A stretch of DNA of 22,240 bases from Neelides folsomi (lineage: Eukaryota; Arthropoda; Collembola; Neelipleona; Neelidae). Positions within the stretch are counted from its first letter, which is position 1. Every line of letters starts with the position of its first letter. The notes beneath the pieces were generated by a model that worked only from the letters and a program-made list of their open reading frames with translations, was not told the DNA's origin and did not search any database. Where the stretch lies: contig JAQGBZ010000660.1 in the NCBI GenBank assembly GCA_034687125.1, positions 1 to 22,240 on the forward strand, in the 5' to 3' direction. Both the position numbers and the translations under genes were made by a program. Positions 1-12,859 of this stretch are shown piece by piece.

Positions 1-1340
1 AGGACTAAATATGTGTAAATTAGGTCTTAAATTAGACTACATTAGCTTATTAATAAGAATAGAGGATGTTAAATAGAGAACATGGAGGGTTTGCACATTA
101 AAATTATTTAGTAAATCATCTGTTCAAACGTTAACGAATCATCCTGTAGTAAGGCAGTTAGTTATTTAAAGTTAGTTATTTGGTATTTTTATAATGTGTT
201 ATTGTGAAGATTGTGTTATTTAGCATTAAATTGGAATTTTATCATGTACAGTGAACATTATGCGATTATTTGAAAAAAAATGGTCCTTAATGTTCAATTG
301 CTATTAAGTAATGTTAAAGGAAGAGGATTAAAGAAGATAATGGGAATTGAAGTCTGGAGACGAAGTGTAATGGGAGATAATCAATGAAGATATTGAGCTT
401 ACAAGAAAAGGAACATCATTGAGATCCCCAATCGATATTTATTTTTATTTTCACTTTCGCATTTGCATATTTGGGTTTTATCTCGAGATGGCTTCTGTCT
501 GATAACTTCAATTGGTGAATATAAAAGTCAAGATCAACTATTCAAATATTCAACCATGTTGACAAGTACACACTCATTCCCTATCTCAATTCCACATTTA
601 TTCTCCATAGCAACGAACGATAATCTTAGCTATTAAATTTATAACTTCATTTAAACGTTATTTTTTAAACTTTATTTAAAAATAGTTAGAATCCAATGAC
701 AACAAATATAAATTGTTTTATTATTACAATAATATTCTTATACTTAATAGATCAAATTGAGAAGGAATTTTTTATAATAATATGTGTAATAAATTGAATT
801 TAAAAGTGAATAAGAATGAAATTTGATTTAATGATTCGGATGAAATTTAATTATAATTTTAAATTGAATGTTGACTAAATTGATTGTAATGGTATTTGGG
901 TTGATTTGAGTGTAAGAGTGATGGTGTTTTTGTTTTGTATATGTTTTGAGTGTTTGTGTGTATAACAGTGGCTGGTTTGATAAGTGTAAATGATAAGGCC
1001 GTGAGTTGTTTATTGTTCCACGATCCCAATCTTGAGCCCTTCATTTCTTCTTCTCCAGGAGGAGTCTTAACAAGGATGGAAGTGAGACCCATTTGGGTTT
1101 ATATCAATCACAAAAGTCCCAATCTCAAGCGTGTGGAGACTTCACATGTTGCATGACTTTATTTAATTACGATTATCTCCCCTGATGTGTGTTCTAATGA
1201 GTAATTACTCAATTCACGCGCAACACTCCCCTTTAACTACATAAAGTACACAAATGACCAAAACTCAATGCTTTCTTTCTTTTACCATTTTTACCTAAAT
1301 TGGATTAAATAATGTCATAAAAATTAAAAATTCACAATCT

Positions 1341-1475
1341 AGCTAAATAATGCGAAAAATTCAATTTAGCTAATTAATGCTATAGACTCAATTTAGCTAT
1401 ATAATGCGATAAATTCAATTTAGCTAAATAATGCAATAGACTCAATTTAGCTAAATAATGCGACAGTGAAATTAA
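1341..1475. repeat. 27-bp minisatellite, five copies
   Basis: Five tandem units start at 1341, 1368, 1395, 1422 and 1449, exactly 27 bp apart. Each begins AGCTAAATAATGC or a close variant and ends in TCAATTT. Units alternate slightly between a GCGATAAATTC and a GC(A/T)ATAGACTC middle. A more decayed unit may precede the first, at about 1300-1340. It is related to the repeats at 2823 and 8596 through the CTAAAT core and the same period. Confidence 0.9.
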
Positions 1476-2822
1476 GCCTAAACTAAGCTTTGAAATTACT
1501 TTATTATTTGTATATTAAATGAATAATTTATTACACGGGTTTTTGATCAATTTAATTAATTAATTGATTGAGTTAAAGGTGAATTTAAGGTTAAAGATTT
1601 CCAATGTTTGATTTGATTAAAAACAGAAAGGATTTTTGAAGGGGAGAAGGGAGAAGAAAAAAGTGAGTTAAAGTGGTAATTAAAATTCTTGCGGCGTGAG
1701 AGGTGTGACAGGTTCGCATTATCCCTCTTACCTGACTTACCTGAGTAAGTGTAATAGAGGAATGAAGTGAACTGTACAGAGGTGAATTAAGAATTTTAAT
1801 TAATCCAATACACACACGGGTGCTATGAAGTGGACAGGAGAGGATATTGCAATTAAAAGGCGAGAAATTTAAACTCGGGAGGAAATGAGGCGTAATGAAC
1901 AGCCCCATTTATATTACATTATTTTATATACATTATTTTATAACTCCCCAACTCATTCCACGTCAAATTCAACACAGCTAAAGCTTCAAGAAAGAAAGTT
2001 CATAAAACGCCAATTCCTTTTTTATCCTACGGGAAATAATGCGGATATTAAATAAATCTTAACGGTTGGACATAATCATTAAAACGAGCCTTTTTTTCAT
2101 CATGGCCTCAACTCACCTTAATTGACCAATAAATGCGTGGTTAAATGGCCGCCAATTTCAAATCATGTACTTTATGCACTTTTGACTTTTATAACATTTT
2201 TATTATTTGATCCAATTTTTAAATTTTCCCACACTAAACAATTAATATTTTCGAATTTAGTCGAGTCGGTATTTATTTAGTATATTTAAATATTTTTTTA
2301 ATTAAAAAGATAATAAATTCAATATTGCGAATTTGCGAATTTTGGACATAAAAAGGCATTGAACTTGATCTGTAAATGTAAATTGGCGAAATGAATCTCA
2401 TTATTTGCACATGTTTTATCAAATGTTATTTTTTTGAGAATTTCCTTTTTAAATGAGACGTCTAATGATGACTTTTCTCTGTCCGCACTCTTTTTGTGAA
2501 TTGATAGGGAGATTGGAAGGTGAACGGGTTGGGGTCAGACGTTTGCGAATCATTTGGAAATATTTCGCGAATGAGCGGATGAGTTCAACCTGCGTGAGTG
2601 GAAAGAGTTAATAGCCAACTTCAAGTAATTGAATCCCATGTTACTAATGTTTCAACATTGCAAACTCAAAAGAGAGCAAAAACTTGACATTTTCTCTCAA
2701 CAAACCCTGAAAATCATCCACAAAAAACAAGAGGGAATAAATCAGACCAATCTAAACACCTTTGACTTGTCATTCCCCTTCAACTATTTTCTACTCGATA
2801 AATAAGTCCTTTTTCCTTAATG

Positions 2823-3060
2823 AGACTAAATGCCATTTTTGCAAAAAGACTAAATACAGTCATTTTTCTATAAAATGCTAAATAATTCCATTTTTGTAAA
2901 AAGACTAAATACAGCAATTCTGTATGAAAGACTATGCAAAATGGCCATTTCGCGTAAAAGACTAAATTCGCCAATTTAAGATGCTAAATATACAGCCGTT
3001 TTCATATATTAGGCTAAATACAGCCATTTTAATATAAGCGAATAAATTCAGCTAAATAAA
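2823..3060. repeat. Degenerate ~27-bp minisatellite, about nine copies
   Basis: Units of the form GACTAAATACAGCCATTTT plus an A/T tail recur at about 2823, 2848, 2876, 2903, 2930, 2960, 2982, 3012 and 3038. Spacing is 22-30 bp, mostly near 27. Because 27 is a multiple of three, the array stays open on the minus strand and gives a spurious nine-residue-repeat frame, which I do not call a gene. Confidence 0.8.
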
Positions 3061-6014
3061 ATAATTTAAAATTCATGGCAGGAATTAATATAAAATGATA
3101 ATGGTTTTATCAATTTGTATATTTTTAATGGTAATGTCTGAATGGGATTAAAAAGACTAGAAATGTATATAAAAAGGAGTTCTGGAGTTTTGATTACTCA
3201 TGAGTGCATAGATCCGGGGATGTTGGTTGTTTTAGTAGATGGATTAATTACTCACAACGTTAATGACTCCCATAGGCGTAGAATTGACCATTTGAATCCC
3301 ACAGGAAGCAGCGAAGCAGAAGGAGAAACGGCGAGTCGTAAAATCCCCTCATCCGCTTCCCTCTCCTTATTATTATTTAAACCCCAATTACTCACCTACA
3401 ATAATCAAACTAACCCCCAAATGCTAATTAACGACATAAAACAAATAAAATCCATTTATTAAAAACTCCCTCTTTTTTCATTTTCATTTCCACTTCTCAT
3501 ATCGTAAATATTAATTCTATATCTAAATTCTCATCTTTGATCGTTAAGTAATTGTAATTATGAATAAATTAAATTGATTAAATTTTCATCCCGTGTCATT
3601 AAGGGCTTGAAGAAATTTTAAATATGAAAAAAACTATAATTAAAAGTTTATATAAAAGTATAACTTTTGGACATTCTAAGTTTTGGCTGAGTTTCCATCC
3701 AAGAAGGATTTTGACCATTTTGAGGAGTTAAAGTGAAGCGGAAAAGAAGTTTGAAAACTGGCGCAATAAAATAGGAAGTTGAGGGCATGATGTTAATTAC
3801 GGGATGAATTATTATTGTAATTTAATGATTTGAGATAAGGGAAGAACATGGAGAAACTGAAAGAGACCGGAAGCTCCATTGAGAACCAGACATATAAAAA
3901 CTACACTTCAATTCCCTTCTTCAATTCCTCTCCATTTCCACCTTGACTTTCTCGATATGCCTTTTTATTCCTTCTTCCTTTATTATACCAAAGGGTTTCT
4001 TATGCACAATTCTCTCTCTACATATTATATACAAACAAATTACGTATACTATACATATATTATTCATTTTTTAAACATCACTTCTTGGATTTGGATATAG
4101 GTATTCATATATTCACATCCCAAGACAATACCATTTTAATGTTATAAATAAAGAAGAATAAAGAAGGGAGAATTAAGTTGTAAAATAACTAAAAAGTTCC
4201 AACTGGTTATAATTATATGTATTTTACATTGTAGCTATACCTATACATTATACATATGTCACACTCACACATCTTGATGAATTTATGTTGGTAAATGATA
4301 TATGAAAATAAAGTGAAATAATAAAAATTCATGTCAATATTAATTTATTAATGTTTGGTTAATGCGACTTTTAGAAGCTTATTATCAAATTACGCGCCCT
4401 TTTACTGGACGATTTGGACGGGAACAATGGGCCCTTTAAAATGTTTAAAAAAAGTTTACCCAACGCCTAGCCAATTAGTAATAAAATTTTCAAACTTAAA
4501 CTCCTATGTAAGTACCTGTATAAAGTTTTCTTTTGTAAGTACTTAGAAATTGTAACTTGATATGAATTTTACTGTATTGGCATATTGTATAGAGAAGATA
4601 TTTTATCTGTATGAAATAAAGAGGGTGGTTGGTTGAACACATGTTGTGTTTCACTTCCTCTTTTTTCCAGGAATTCCGGAGGGAATTAAATATGCAAATG
4701 AGGAGAAAGAGTTGCGGGCCAACGGAGGGGAATTGAAATGGTCTCATATTAATTAGCCTTCACATCGCTCATCCATTTACTCCTATAAATCCTATCTTAC
4801 AATTCCTAATCTTCATTGGAGTTAAATGTTGAAAGGCATTCAGTCAAAGGAGCAGTTGAGCATCGAAATTGTCGAAAGCATGCGGAATGTTTGGGATTGA
4901 ATTCTTCAACTCTTGGCGACTCTTTTTAATTGAACTTAAAGGAATTTGCGGCATTTTTCAACTTCTGACATCAACGAGCTTCTGAACATTTTTTAAACCG
5001 ATTGTTAATTTATTTCCTTCATTGGGAACTGGCAGGATGGAAAATTATAGCAAAGTAAAGTAAATGGAAAATTATATCAAATGAGGAGAGAAAATGTTAA
5101 GAATTGAATGTTGGATGAATCAAGTGAATTATAAAGCCGAGTGTGAAGAGAATGTTTTAAAGGTAATGTTAAAGGGATTGTTAATTGTTCAAAGAAGTTG
5201 GAGGAATTGGAGGAATTGAGGTTTGTTGAAGGTGCGAGGTTTCAGTTTTTTATTCCTCTAATTAATTGGACGCCTTGTAAAAATTTGAATGTGAAGGCCG
5301 AGGTTTCACATGGATTTGCATTTTTAAAGTTTCACCAAACCTTTTTATCCTTCCGTTCTCATTTTTCCCACTCAAATGAACCTCTTTAAAACGTTAACTT
5401 AACATAGGATTTTAACTATAGATTTTAACTATAAAATAACTCTATAAAATATCTAATTTAACTTTACTAACAAAGCCATAACTTATAGCTGCAGCAGTAT
5501 GCAAGAATAAAAATTGTTAATTAATCTCCGCCAATTATTCACAAGATCAAAAATGATTTTTTGCTGTTATTCAAAATTTTAATTTCTTGTGTTTTAGTTA
5601 GATTTTAAAATTCCCACGTTTTAATTAGTTAATTAAAATTTTATGGATTGATCCTATTAAAGAATCAATTAATGATTAAGGAGGAGTCGTCTGAAAAGAG
5701 AATAAATCATAATTAGTTAAATGGAAGTGAAGTAAGAATTAATTTTCTCCCCATCTGAATCAATTGGAGTTGAATTTTCCTCCCCGCCTTCTCCAACAGA
5801 AGAAAAAAGAAGAAAAACCTTAAGAAAACCCAAAGTAGAAGGAGAATTAACAAAAAGATAAGAAATAAAAAAAGAAGGATTTGAGGGAGGAGATGAAAAA
5901 TATGGAAAAATTCCTTGAGGCTTCCTTTAACAAAACCAAAAGTACCAAAGCTTTTGTTTTAATTCTAAGACTTCCAAAAGGGATCTTGAAATCTTCAATA
6001 AGTTCTTGTATTTA

Positions 6015-6058
6015 TTCCTATATGATTCTTATATGTTTCCTGTATAATTCCTGTATGT
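6015..6058. repeat. 11-bp tandem repeat, four copies
   Basis: Four consecutive 11-bp units, each beginning TTCCT or TTCTT and ending TATGA, TATGT or TATAA. The units start at 6015, 6026, 6037 and 6048. Related single units follow nearby, for example near 6098. No function is visible. Confidence 0.7.
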
Positions 6059-6794
6059 ATATTAGTTATATATTCCAAAATGAGTATTTGATTTTGGTTC
6101 CTATATGTGGATGGTTTTTATATTATGTGTATTTATCCATAAGATTCCTTATAAGCCTAAGATCATTTTCCTTCGCAATCATTCACTTTTGAAGATAATC
6201 AAACCGAGAAGATTTTCCAAATCTTTCCTTCAATCTCTCAATGAATCTTCATTTGAATCTGTTGTTGGATCTCGCGTTGAAACTCGGAAGATTCGTTGGA
6301 TCATTTTGATCTCTTGTTGAATCTCCACTTGGATCGTTTGGATCTCTCGGTTGAAAGCATTAAGGAGATTCGAGATTGAACGCAGGGAGAAAGAAGGTAG
6401 AAAAAGAGAGATATTTTATAGCTCGTGTAAGGAGGAGGAAAAAGATCCAAATCATCTTTTGTTTTTCATATTGGGAAGTCAACGATCCTCCTTCTCATAA
6501 TTCCCCCAGCAGCCAAAAACCAACTTCGTTCTCCTAATTGCAGGTGGATCATATCGCTCATGAAATCCAATCATTTACTTATCCTAATTTACTAATCCTA
6601 ATTTCATACAATTTACAATCCTTCCCTTAAGTTACATTATTATACAAAATTACTCTTTTACTTCACAAAATCAAATTCATTTTAATTTCTTAACTTAAAT
6701 CTACTTCATATTTAAACTTTATTTAATCCTTAAAATCATCATTTTATTGCAATTTGTTGCCATAGTTACGGAAATTAAACAATGGGCATTTTTC

Positions 6795-6823
6795 GCATGA
6801 TTTAGCATTTTAGCATGATTTAG
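6795..6823. repeat. Short direct repeat, 17-bp period
   Basis: The 12-mer GCATGATTTAGC occurs at 6795-6806 and again at 6812-6823, separated by ATTTTA-type sequence. Its TTTAGC core is the complement of the GCTAAA core of the 27-bp minisatellites, so it may be a scrap of the same repeat family on the other strand. Confidence 0.5.
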
Positions 6824-7760
6824 CCAAATTGTAAGTAAATAGTGATTATTATTATTTGACAGTTTAGCAGGATATATTACTATATAGAAACAAATACATT
6901 ATATGTACAATATTCCTTTTTTGTACAGAAAAGTGTCGAAGAGATAATTTGAATATTTTTGTAAAAAAACGGTCGTTATTGTTAAGGAGTTAATTATCTT
7001 TTTGGTGTCGATGAATGTTGGATGGAGTGATTGAGTTTTTGGAGCGAAATTAATAAAAGACAAATGGTGGGTTGTGGGTTGTGTCCAAATAGAGCAATGG
7101 ATTTATATGGGGATGATAATTGAGCTCATGTGTTTGGCGATGATCGGGTGAATAATGCAAGACGATTAGGGAGACCGAGAAAGGGCCAATGTGATCGGAC
7201 CATTAAGAAAGAACTCTGACAAGCCACTGATTAGGAACCATGTCAACCGTCCAACTACCTTAACTACCCTTCCATAATAAATCGAGTCTCATTTACATAC
7301 AAAGATCTGGCTACACTTTGTCACTCCAACCATTGGACAAAATAACATTTTTCTTTTTAGAATCACCATAATCAAATCGTTCAACCATCATGGCCATTTA
7401 ATTATCATGGAAACTAAATTGAACCACAATCCATTTTCATTAATCACCATGGTATTCAATCTTTAATTAAGCAAAATGGCAAATAAAATGAAATTTATAA
7501 TTTATTAAATAATTTTATTAAAAATATATTGAAGATTATTTAATATAATTGTTATATGATTTAACAATAATTTAACTATTGGCATGATTCCTATTTGGAT
7601 CATTTGAAACTCTTGGAGTTTTTTTAACCCTTTTGTTCCTCAAGGCGATTTTTATATTGAGAGTTTTAAGAGCGAGTTTTTAACTCGGACTTCTTTTCCA
7701 ATATGAGCTATAAGCTATAACTTATAATGTCAATACTTATGCATTATCCTTATTATGATA

Positions 7761-7798
7761 TTAGGTATGTAGTATTATGTATTGTATAATATACCTAA
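7761..7798. repeat. Small inverted repeat
   Basis: TTAGGTAT at 7761-7768 is mirrored by ATACCTAA at 7791-7798, giving an 8-bp stem with a 22-nt AT-rich loop. No role is assigned. A stem this short can occur by chance in AT-rich DNA. Confidence 0.4.
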
Positions 7799-8595
7799 AT
7801 ATATTTAAGTACTCGTACTGTACAATACATCAGGACGTATAGAAGTAGTTTGTAATATTGTAATATTCAAAGTTGAATGAATGAGATTTTGGTAGTTTTT
7901 AGAAGGCGAAGTTGAAGAAGCAAAGTCGAAGCGAAGGGAGAAGACGAAGGTTCTTGTAAGATCCTTAGGGAATGAAAAAGGACTCCCTGGCTTACTTAAA
8001 CCAAAACCCTTTTTATATTCCCATTTTTTCACTCCCAGGAGATGAGAAAGAGATTAAATACATTTTACAAGGTGTCAATCAACTCGCCAAACAAAAAATA
8101 TAAATCCTTTAGCATCAATATTTTAAATATTCAGATTAATCTCCTTAGCAACAAGGCTTTCAAATCGCGCTAAATATGAAATTTCAAAATATAAACATCT
8201 GAAATCAACCGTTTATAATTTGAATTCATCAGTTTTTATAATTTGAAAAGAGTTTTATTGTTGGCGGTTATTTTAAAAAAAACGTTTTGTGGTCTTGCGG
8301 TTGAAAGGACCAAGGGATTAAACGAAGTTCTCATTAACCAAGTTGGGTGTGTAAGTGTTGAGGATTAATCGCTTCCACATCCCATTACATTTATTCATAA
8401 AAGGCGGTCACCACATCTGCTTCTTCCTCCCCGAAACACCAATCCTTTTTTACTCTTTTTTAAACACCCTCACCTTCAACCCTAATTGATCAAAATCATC
8501 CTACCTGCATTTATACAGTTTTATTCAATTTCCCTCCAAACCTCTTTTTAACCTTTGTTTCAAATATACGAGTATTTTACCGTTTTAACTAATTG

Positions 8596-8710
8596 GACTA
8601 AAAACCCGCTCGTTTATGTAATTTGACTAAATCCAGCCATTAAGTTGAATTTGACTAAATCCAGCCATTAAGTTGAATTTGACTAAATCTAACAATCAAA
8701 CTGAATTTAA
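8596..8710. repeat. 28-bp minisatellite, three to four copies
   Basis: Units beginning GACTAAAT start at 8596, 8625, 8653 and 8681. The units at 8625 and 8653 are identical over their 28 bp (GACTAAATCCAGCCATTAAG plus TTGAATTT). The flanking units are diverged. The motif GACTAAAT(A/C)CAGCCATT is shared with the array at 2823-3060. Confidence 0.85.
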
Positions 8711-11338
8711 AACTTCCGTAACTTTCAATTAGTGAGATTGGAGGAATTGAAGCCGTTTGAGTGTTTGAGTGAGTTTTGAGCTTATGAGGAAGGAAGGTGT
8801 TGAGAAAAAGGGTTGGGAGAATAAAAATTCTTTTGATGACATTTGGGTGAATTGACTTCCGGTCTAAAGGTTTTTATCTCCCCAATGGCGGTTTTATCTT
8901 TGGCCGGAATCTTCGCTCTCCGTCCGACTCACATTCAGAGGAACCCTCATCATTAAATCCCTATTATGTCCAACTCACCGTATAATAACTCACTTTAATT
9001 TACTATAACCCTTAATTCCCTTTTTCATACACTTTTCATATTAAATACATATTACATACATAATACAATGTAATATAAATACAATGTAACCAATACGGAA
9101 TAATATCATATAATTCATATATCAAAATACCAAATATGTATTACAATACAATATATAAAAGAACAATATAATTCGCCACTATGAATTGCTTAGCTTTGCT
9201 TATTTACAATTTAATGTATTGAGTTCCATATTGGGGGTTTAATATGGAACCATGTATTTATTTACTTTGTTCTTGGATTGGAATTCTTTCCATTTAATCT
9301 TTCATCTCTGGACCCAAATGTTCACCCTCATTTTATAATGCAAACTCTCAATTACTGATTCCCATCGCCCAAACTCCGCAGCTAAAAGAAAAAATCACAC
9401 TGGCATTTATTTCTTTTTTATACACCCAAAGGACTCAATTACTTTTTGAGATGCCATTTGGCATTTAACATTATTTACAGTTCCAATTCCTTATAAATGG
9501 TCGTAACTTCTTAATTGCAAATCTTTTAAGCTTGAACTTGCTTAATATAAATATGCTCAATAACGTAATTCCTGAAACTTTAAATTGCTCAAAACGGCCA
9601 TTGGTTCTATTTACTTATGTATATTTAAGAAATTAATAAAGTAATTGTTCTCATTGAATGAACAAAGCCCTGACGTCATGTTTAGTATTATTAGAAAAAT
9701 TGGCTTGAAATCCGGCTCATTTAAAATTCCTGAATATTTAAATATAGGGATTATCCCATATGATACATATGAAGTTTTGTTTTATATGAATTTGTATTTT
9801 GTAATATGTGAACGTGTTTTGTGAGGGTGATTAACAAATTGTAAGTGGAGTGGTTGATTGAGGTGACCTCCGGTTCGGTCAGTTGTATTTATTCCCTTTT
9901 GGTCGAGTCACGGGCCCAAATGAGATTTCCAGACCCCCCGACGGATTCCTTAATCGATTTTTATTGACGATTCATTATCTCCCTTCAATCCCACCACAAA
10001 TACCCATTAACAAATACCAGACACACTTTCGAACCTCCTCCCTTTAAAATCAATCCTTCATTCCACCGACGTCTTCAAATTTAAACAAACATTGGAACCA
10101 ATTCAAATTTTCCGCTTCATTATTCCCTCAATTTAGTCTTTCTATTTAATATCAACCAACATCCAAAAAACGTTATAAACATTAAATGCGCCAAAATTCA
10201 AATTTTTTTAAAAATTAACAATTAATCTTCTAGTCAGCGATATTGTCGCTATTGTTAGTGTTACATTAACATTATGTAGTGATTCTAGTGATATAATGTT
10301 CGTATTAGTGTCGCATCTTATAGTCGGATTAAACCTGGTGTGATTAATTAATAATTACAATTTTATCTCCTTAATGGTGTTAATAAGCATGGGATTGTAT
10401 TTGATTTTTGAAGGGAGTCGTAAGAAGCTGTTGGGTCTTGGAATTGAGTTTTGGCCCCCTGGTCTTTTACCACCTGGAGGTTCCCCATTTGCCACTCATT
10501 AGTCTCACATTTTGCCACCTCCCGCAGAGGAAACTTCTTCCGCCCAAATCAGAAATCAATCAGAGGTGAATCCATCAAACTCCCAAATACAAATCCATCC
10601 ATTCAACCAACTCATTAGCCACGAAGCTCATCAACATATTAAAACCCACTCGACACATTTCCCACATCCTTCACCATACAAACTTATTCAATATACTAAT
10701 ATCAGTATTTAAATATTTTCTATATGGATACATATACGGTCATATAAATATATACCAATAAGGTATTCCCATATCCCTTACAAATAACTTTATAAATACT
10801 ATGTGATTGAATATGAATTGATTGAGCTTAATCTTTAGCTTGTGCGAAACTTCATTCACAACAACCAAATGGCTACATTTAAAGTTTCACTTTGTAGCTG
10901 AAGGCTCCAAGGGCTCAAATGATCAAAAATGACAAAAGAATCCCCTAAAGGCTCAAGGGGTCCAAAACTCCTTATATTCGGACAACTCTTATGATATCAC
11001 TTTTATAAATATAGAGGTAGATATTGCAATGTAACCATTTGAAGATTTGAACCATGAAAGTAACAATGGGAGTTTTTGCTTATTTCGCTTTTTTGCTTAT
11101 TGACTTCTATTTGTCATTTGTGAAAAGGTCTCTGGCTCATGTCGTAATGGTAATGGACTAAACGTAATGGATCTAATGGGCGAATAATGTAATTGATATT
11201 TTATATTCAATTACGACATGTAAAATGATCATTGATAGATCAAGAAATCAATCAAAACTTTTTATAATAAAAAGTGTTTTATATAAAAATTGTAAATATT
11301 CTTAAAGTTTAGTTAACATTGTGCCTCTTTATATATTG

Positions 11339-11353
11339 TATAAGACTTATACC
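11339..11353. repeat. 15-bp palindrome
   Basis: GTATAAGACTTATAC is a perfect odd-length palindrome with 7-bp arms around a central A. It sits at the right end of a very AT-rich stretch. No regulatory role can be shown. Confidence 0.4.
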
Positions 11354-11633
11354 TAGGTGTTATATATATTTCTTATTACTAAATATCTTCTGTATAATAT
11401 GTATGTAGATATAATCATATAATGTTATATTAATGACAATGATGAGTATAAATTACATTAGAATTGATGGGTATGTTTTTTTGACTTTTTTATGTGATTG
11501 TCGTTGCCCGAGTGTTGGGTTCGGTTGGGGAAGGTAAGTTGGACTTTTAATGACATGCGGAGAATTCTTTCAACATTTTACTCTCAGCCCATTAAGAAAT
11601 AAAAAGGAGGAAAGAATTCATCTGGAAAGAATA

Positions 11634-11686
11634 TAACCAATATGACCAATATAATCAATACAACAAATATAATCAAAATCAATACC
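11634..11686. repeat. Imperfect AATC/CAATATA tandem repeat
   Basis: Short irregular units of the type ACCAATAT, AATCAATAC, CAAATATAATC follow each other for about 50 bp. This is low-complexity sequence of no evident function. Confidence 0.5.
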
Positions 11687-12152
11687 TATACTAATTGTAC
11701 GTATAAAAGCAATATGTATTGAAGCAGTATAAATTTTAGATTTTAAATGTATCATATGAAATAGAAGACTTGAGAAAGCATTTGGGAAGCATTAGCCTCA
11801 TTGTAAAAGTCTTGAAAAACGAAAAATGTGTTTAGGGACAGACGGAGGATTGGAGTTTGATTGTAAAGTGGTTGAGGAATTGATTGATATTCAAGGAATG
11901 ATGCGACGCGGTTTGATCCTTCACCACCAAACAACACCAAGAGAATAATGAAGGGAGATGGTGAGAAGAAGCGAAAAGGTTAAAAAGCAGAAGCCGAAGC
12001 TTCCAAATCCAAACCCAGAAGTTGTTTATTGGGTGTGGTGGTCAACCGGAGGTCAAAATCAAACACATACAAAAATCCTATTCCACCCTTAGTTAAAAAG
12101 AATTACAACACTTGGAACCAAGGTGTGTATTTGAAATGTATTTAAATGCATA

Positions 12153-12208
12153 TATTTGAATGTATGTATTTGACCGTATGTATTTGAATGTATGTATTTG
12201 GATGTATG
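12153..12208. repeat. 14-bp tandem repeat, four copies
   Basis: Units TATTTGAATGTATG, TATTTGACCGTATG, TATTTGAATGTATG and TATTTGGATGTATG begin at 12153, 12167, 12181 and 12195. Looser TGTATTTG-containing sequence flanks both sides (about 12126-12240). It is a microsatellite-like array. Confidence 0.85.
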
Positions 12209-12805
12209 TAAGTGTATTGCATTGTATTTATGTATTTGAATAAGGAGTTGGAAAAATCGGGAATTTCAAAACCGGTGGCGGAACATTTCTCTCCACGTCC
12301 CTCATTTGTCTTCATGTCGACTCCTAATGGTGTTCAAAGATCCAAAGATTCCTCCCAGCCCATGATAAGAAAAATCAGTAGTTAAATGTTTTGGTATATA
12401 TGGGATAGTACATACAAATAAATATATTGGATAGAATTGAAGGTGTATTTTAAGGTATGATGGAAGTAAATGTTGTGTTAAGGGAAATGGTTTTCTTGGA
12501 GATTAATGGAAGTGGTTGAGTGAGAGACAGGCGACTTCAACACCATCCCTTTGGCCCACCCGACGCCTCACCCAAGGGAAAGAAGAAGAAATGAAGAAGG
12601 TCAAAGGTGGAGGAAAATCAATTCACTTTTAGAGATCGAACCCTTCGGGAGTTTTAATTCATTTCCTACCTACCGCGCACTTCAATCTCACAGTACTTCA
12701 ATTTCAATGTGGCCAATCTATTTAAAACTAATCATATTCACTTCCAGATGGAAATATTTCAATTATTTTAATTGGCCCATTGTTGGATAAAACCAATTCA
12801 TATTT

Positions 12806-12811
12806 TTTATT
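12806..12811 (-). promoter_or_regulatory. Polyadenylation signal of first subtilase
   Basis: TTTATT on the plus strand reads AATAAA on the minus strand, about 50 nt past the stop codon of the protease gene ending at 12860. Position and strand fit a poly(A) signal for that gene. Confidence 0.55.
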
Positions 12812-12859
12812 GAATTGCTAATTTACATGAAATTAATGAAAATATTATGAAAAATCAAG

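Larger units (their letters stand above)
1..12790. other. Gene-free AT-rich region with repeats
   Basis: I see no convincing gene. Open frames on both strands are all under about 107 codons, have no recognisable domain, and often fall on minisatellites or low-complexity DNA, so I call none of them. I saw no tRNA or rRNA gene. The stretch alternates AT-rich spacers (for example 660-860, 3490-3660, 4000-4340, 6560-6960, 9040-9170, 11270-11460) with blocks that are G/purine-rich on the left and C/pyrimidine-rich on the right. Tandem repeats are listed separately. Untranslated exons or a noncoding RNA cannot be excluded without transcript data. Confidence 0.6.

Noticed and set aside
950..1156. 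Overlapping frames on both strands near 1 kb with a signal-like start
   Set aside because: Short, mutually overlapping on opposite strands, no domain, and located on a G/C skew switch.
2780..2974. Minus-strand open frame of 64 codons with nine-residue repeats
   Set aside because: The repeat is the translation of the 27-bp minisatellite, whose period is a multiple of three. There is no other coding evidence.
3142..3462. Plus-strand frame of 106 codons
   Set aside because: Composition follows the skew pattern (G-rich then C-rich). No signal peptide or recognisable domain, and no supporting splice or poly(A) context.
5881..6192. Plus-strand frame of 103 codons with hydrophobic, apparently membrane-spanning C-terminal half
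   Set aside because: The hydrophobic part comes from an 11-bp TATA-rich tandem repeat and neighbouring AT-rich DNA. No homology is recognised.
10226..10320. Small hairpins such as AGCGATATTGTCGCT and TGTTACATTAACA, considered as an RNA gene
   Set aside because: Stems are only 5 bp, with no conserved RNA features; expected by chance in such sequence.
1..12790. CRISPR-like reading of the 27-28 bp repeats
   Set aside because: Units are directly adjacent, with no spacers, and degenerate. The host is eukaryotic. They are minisatellites.
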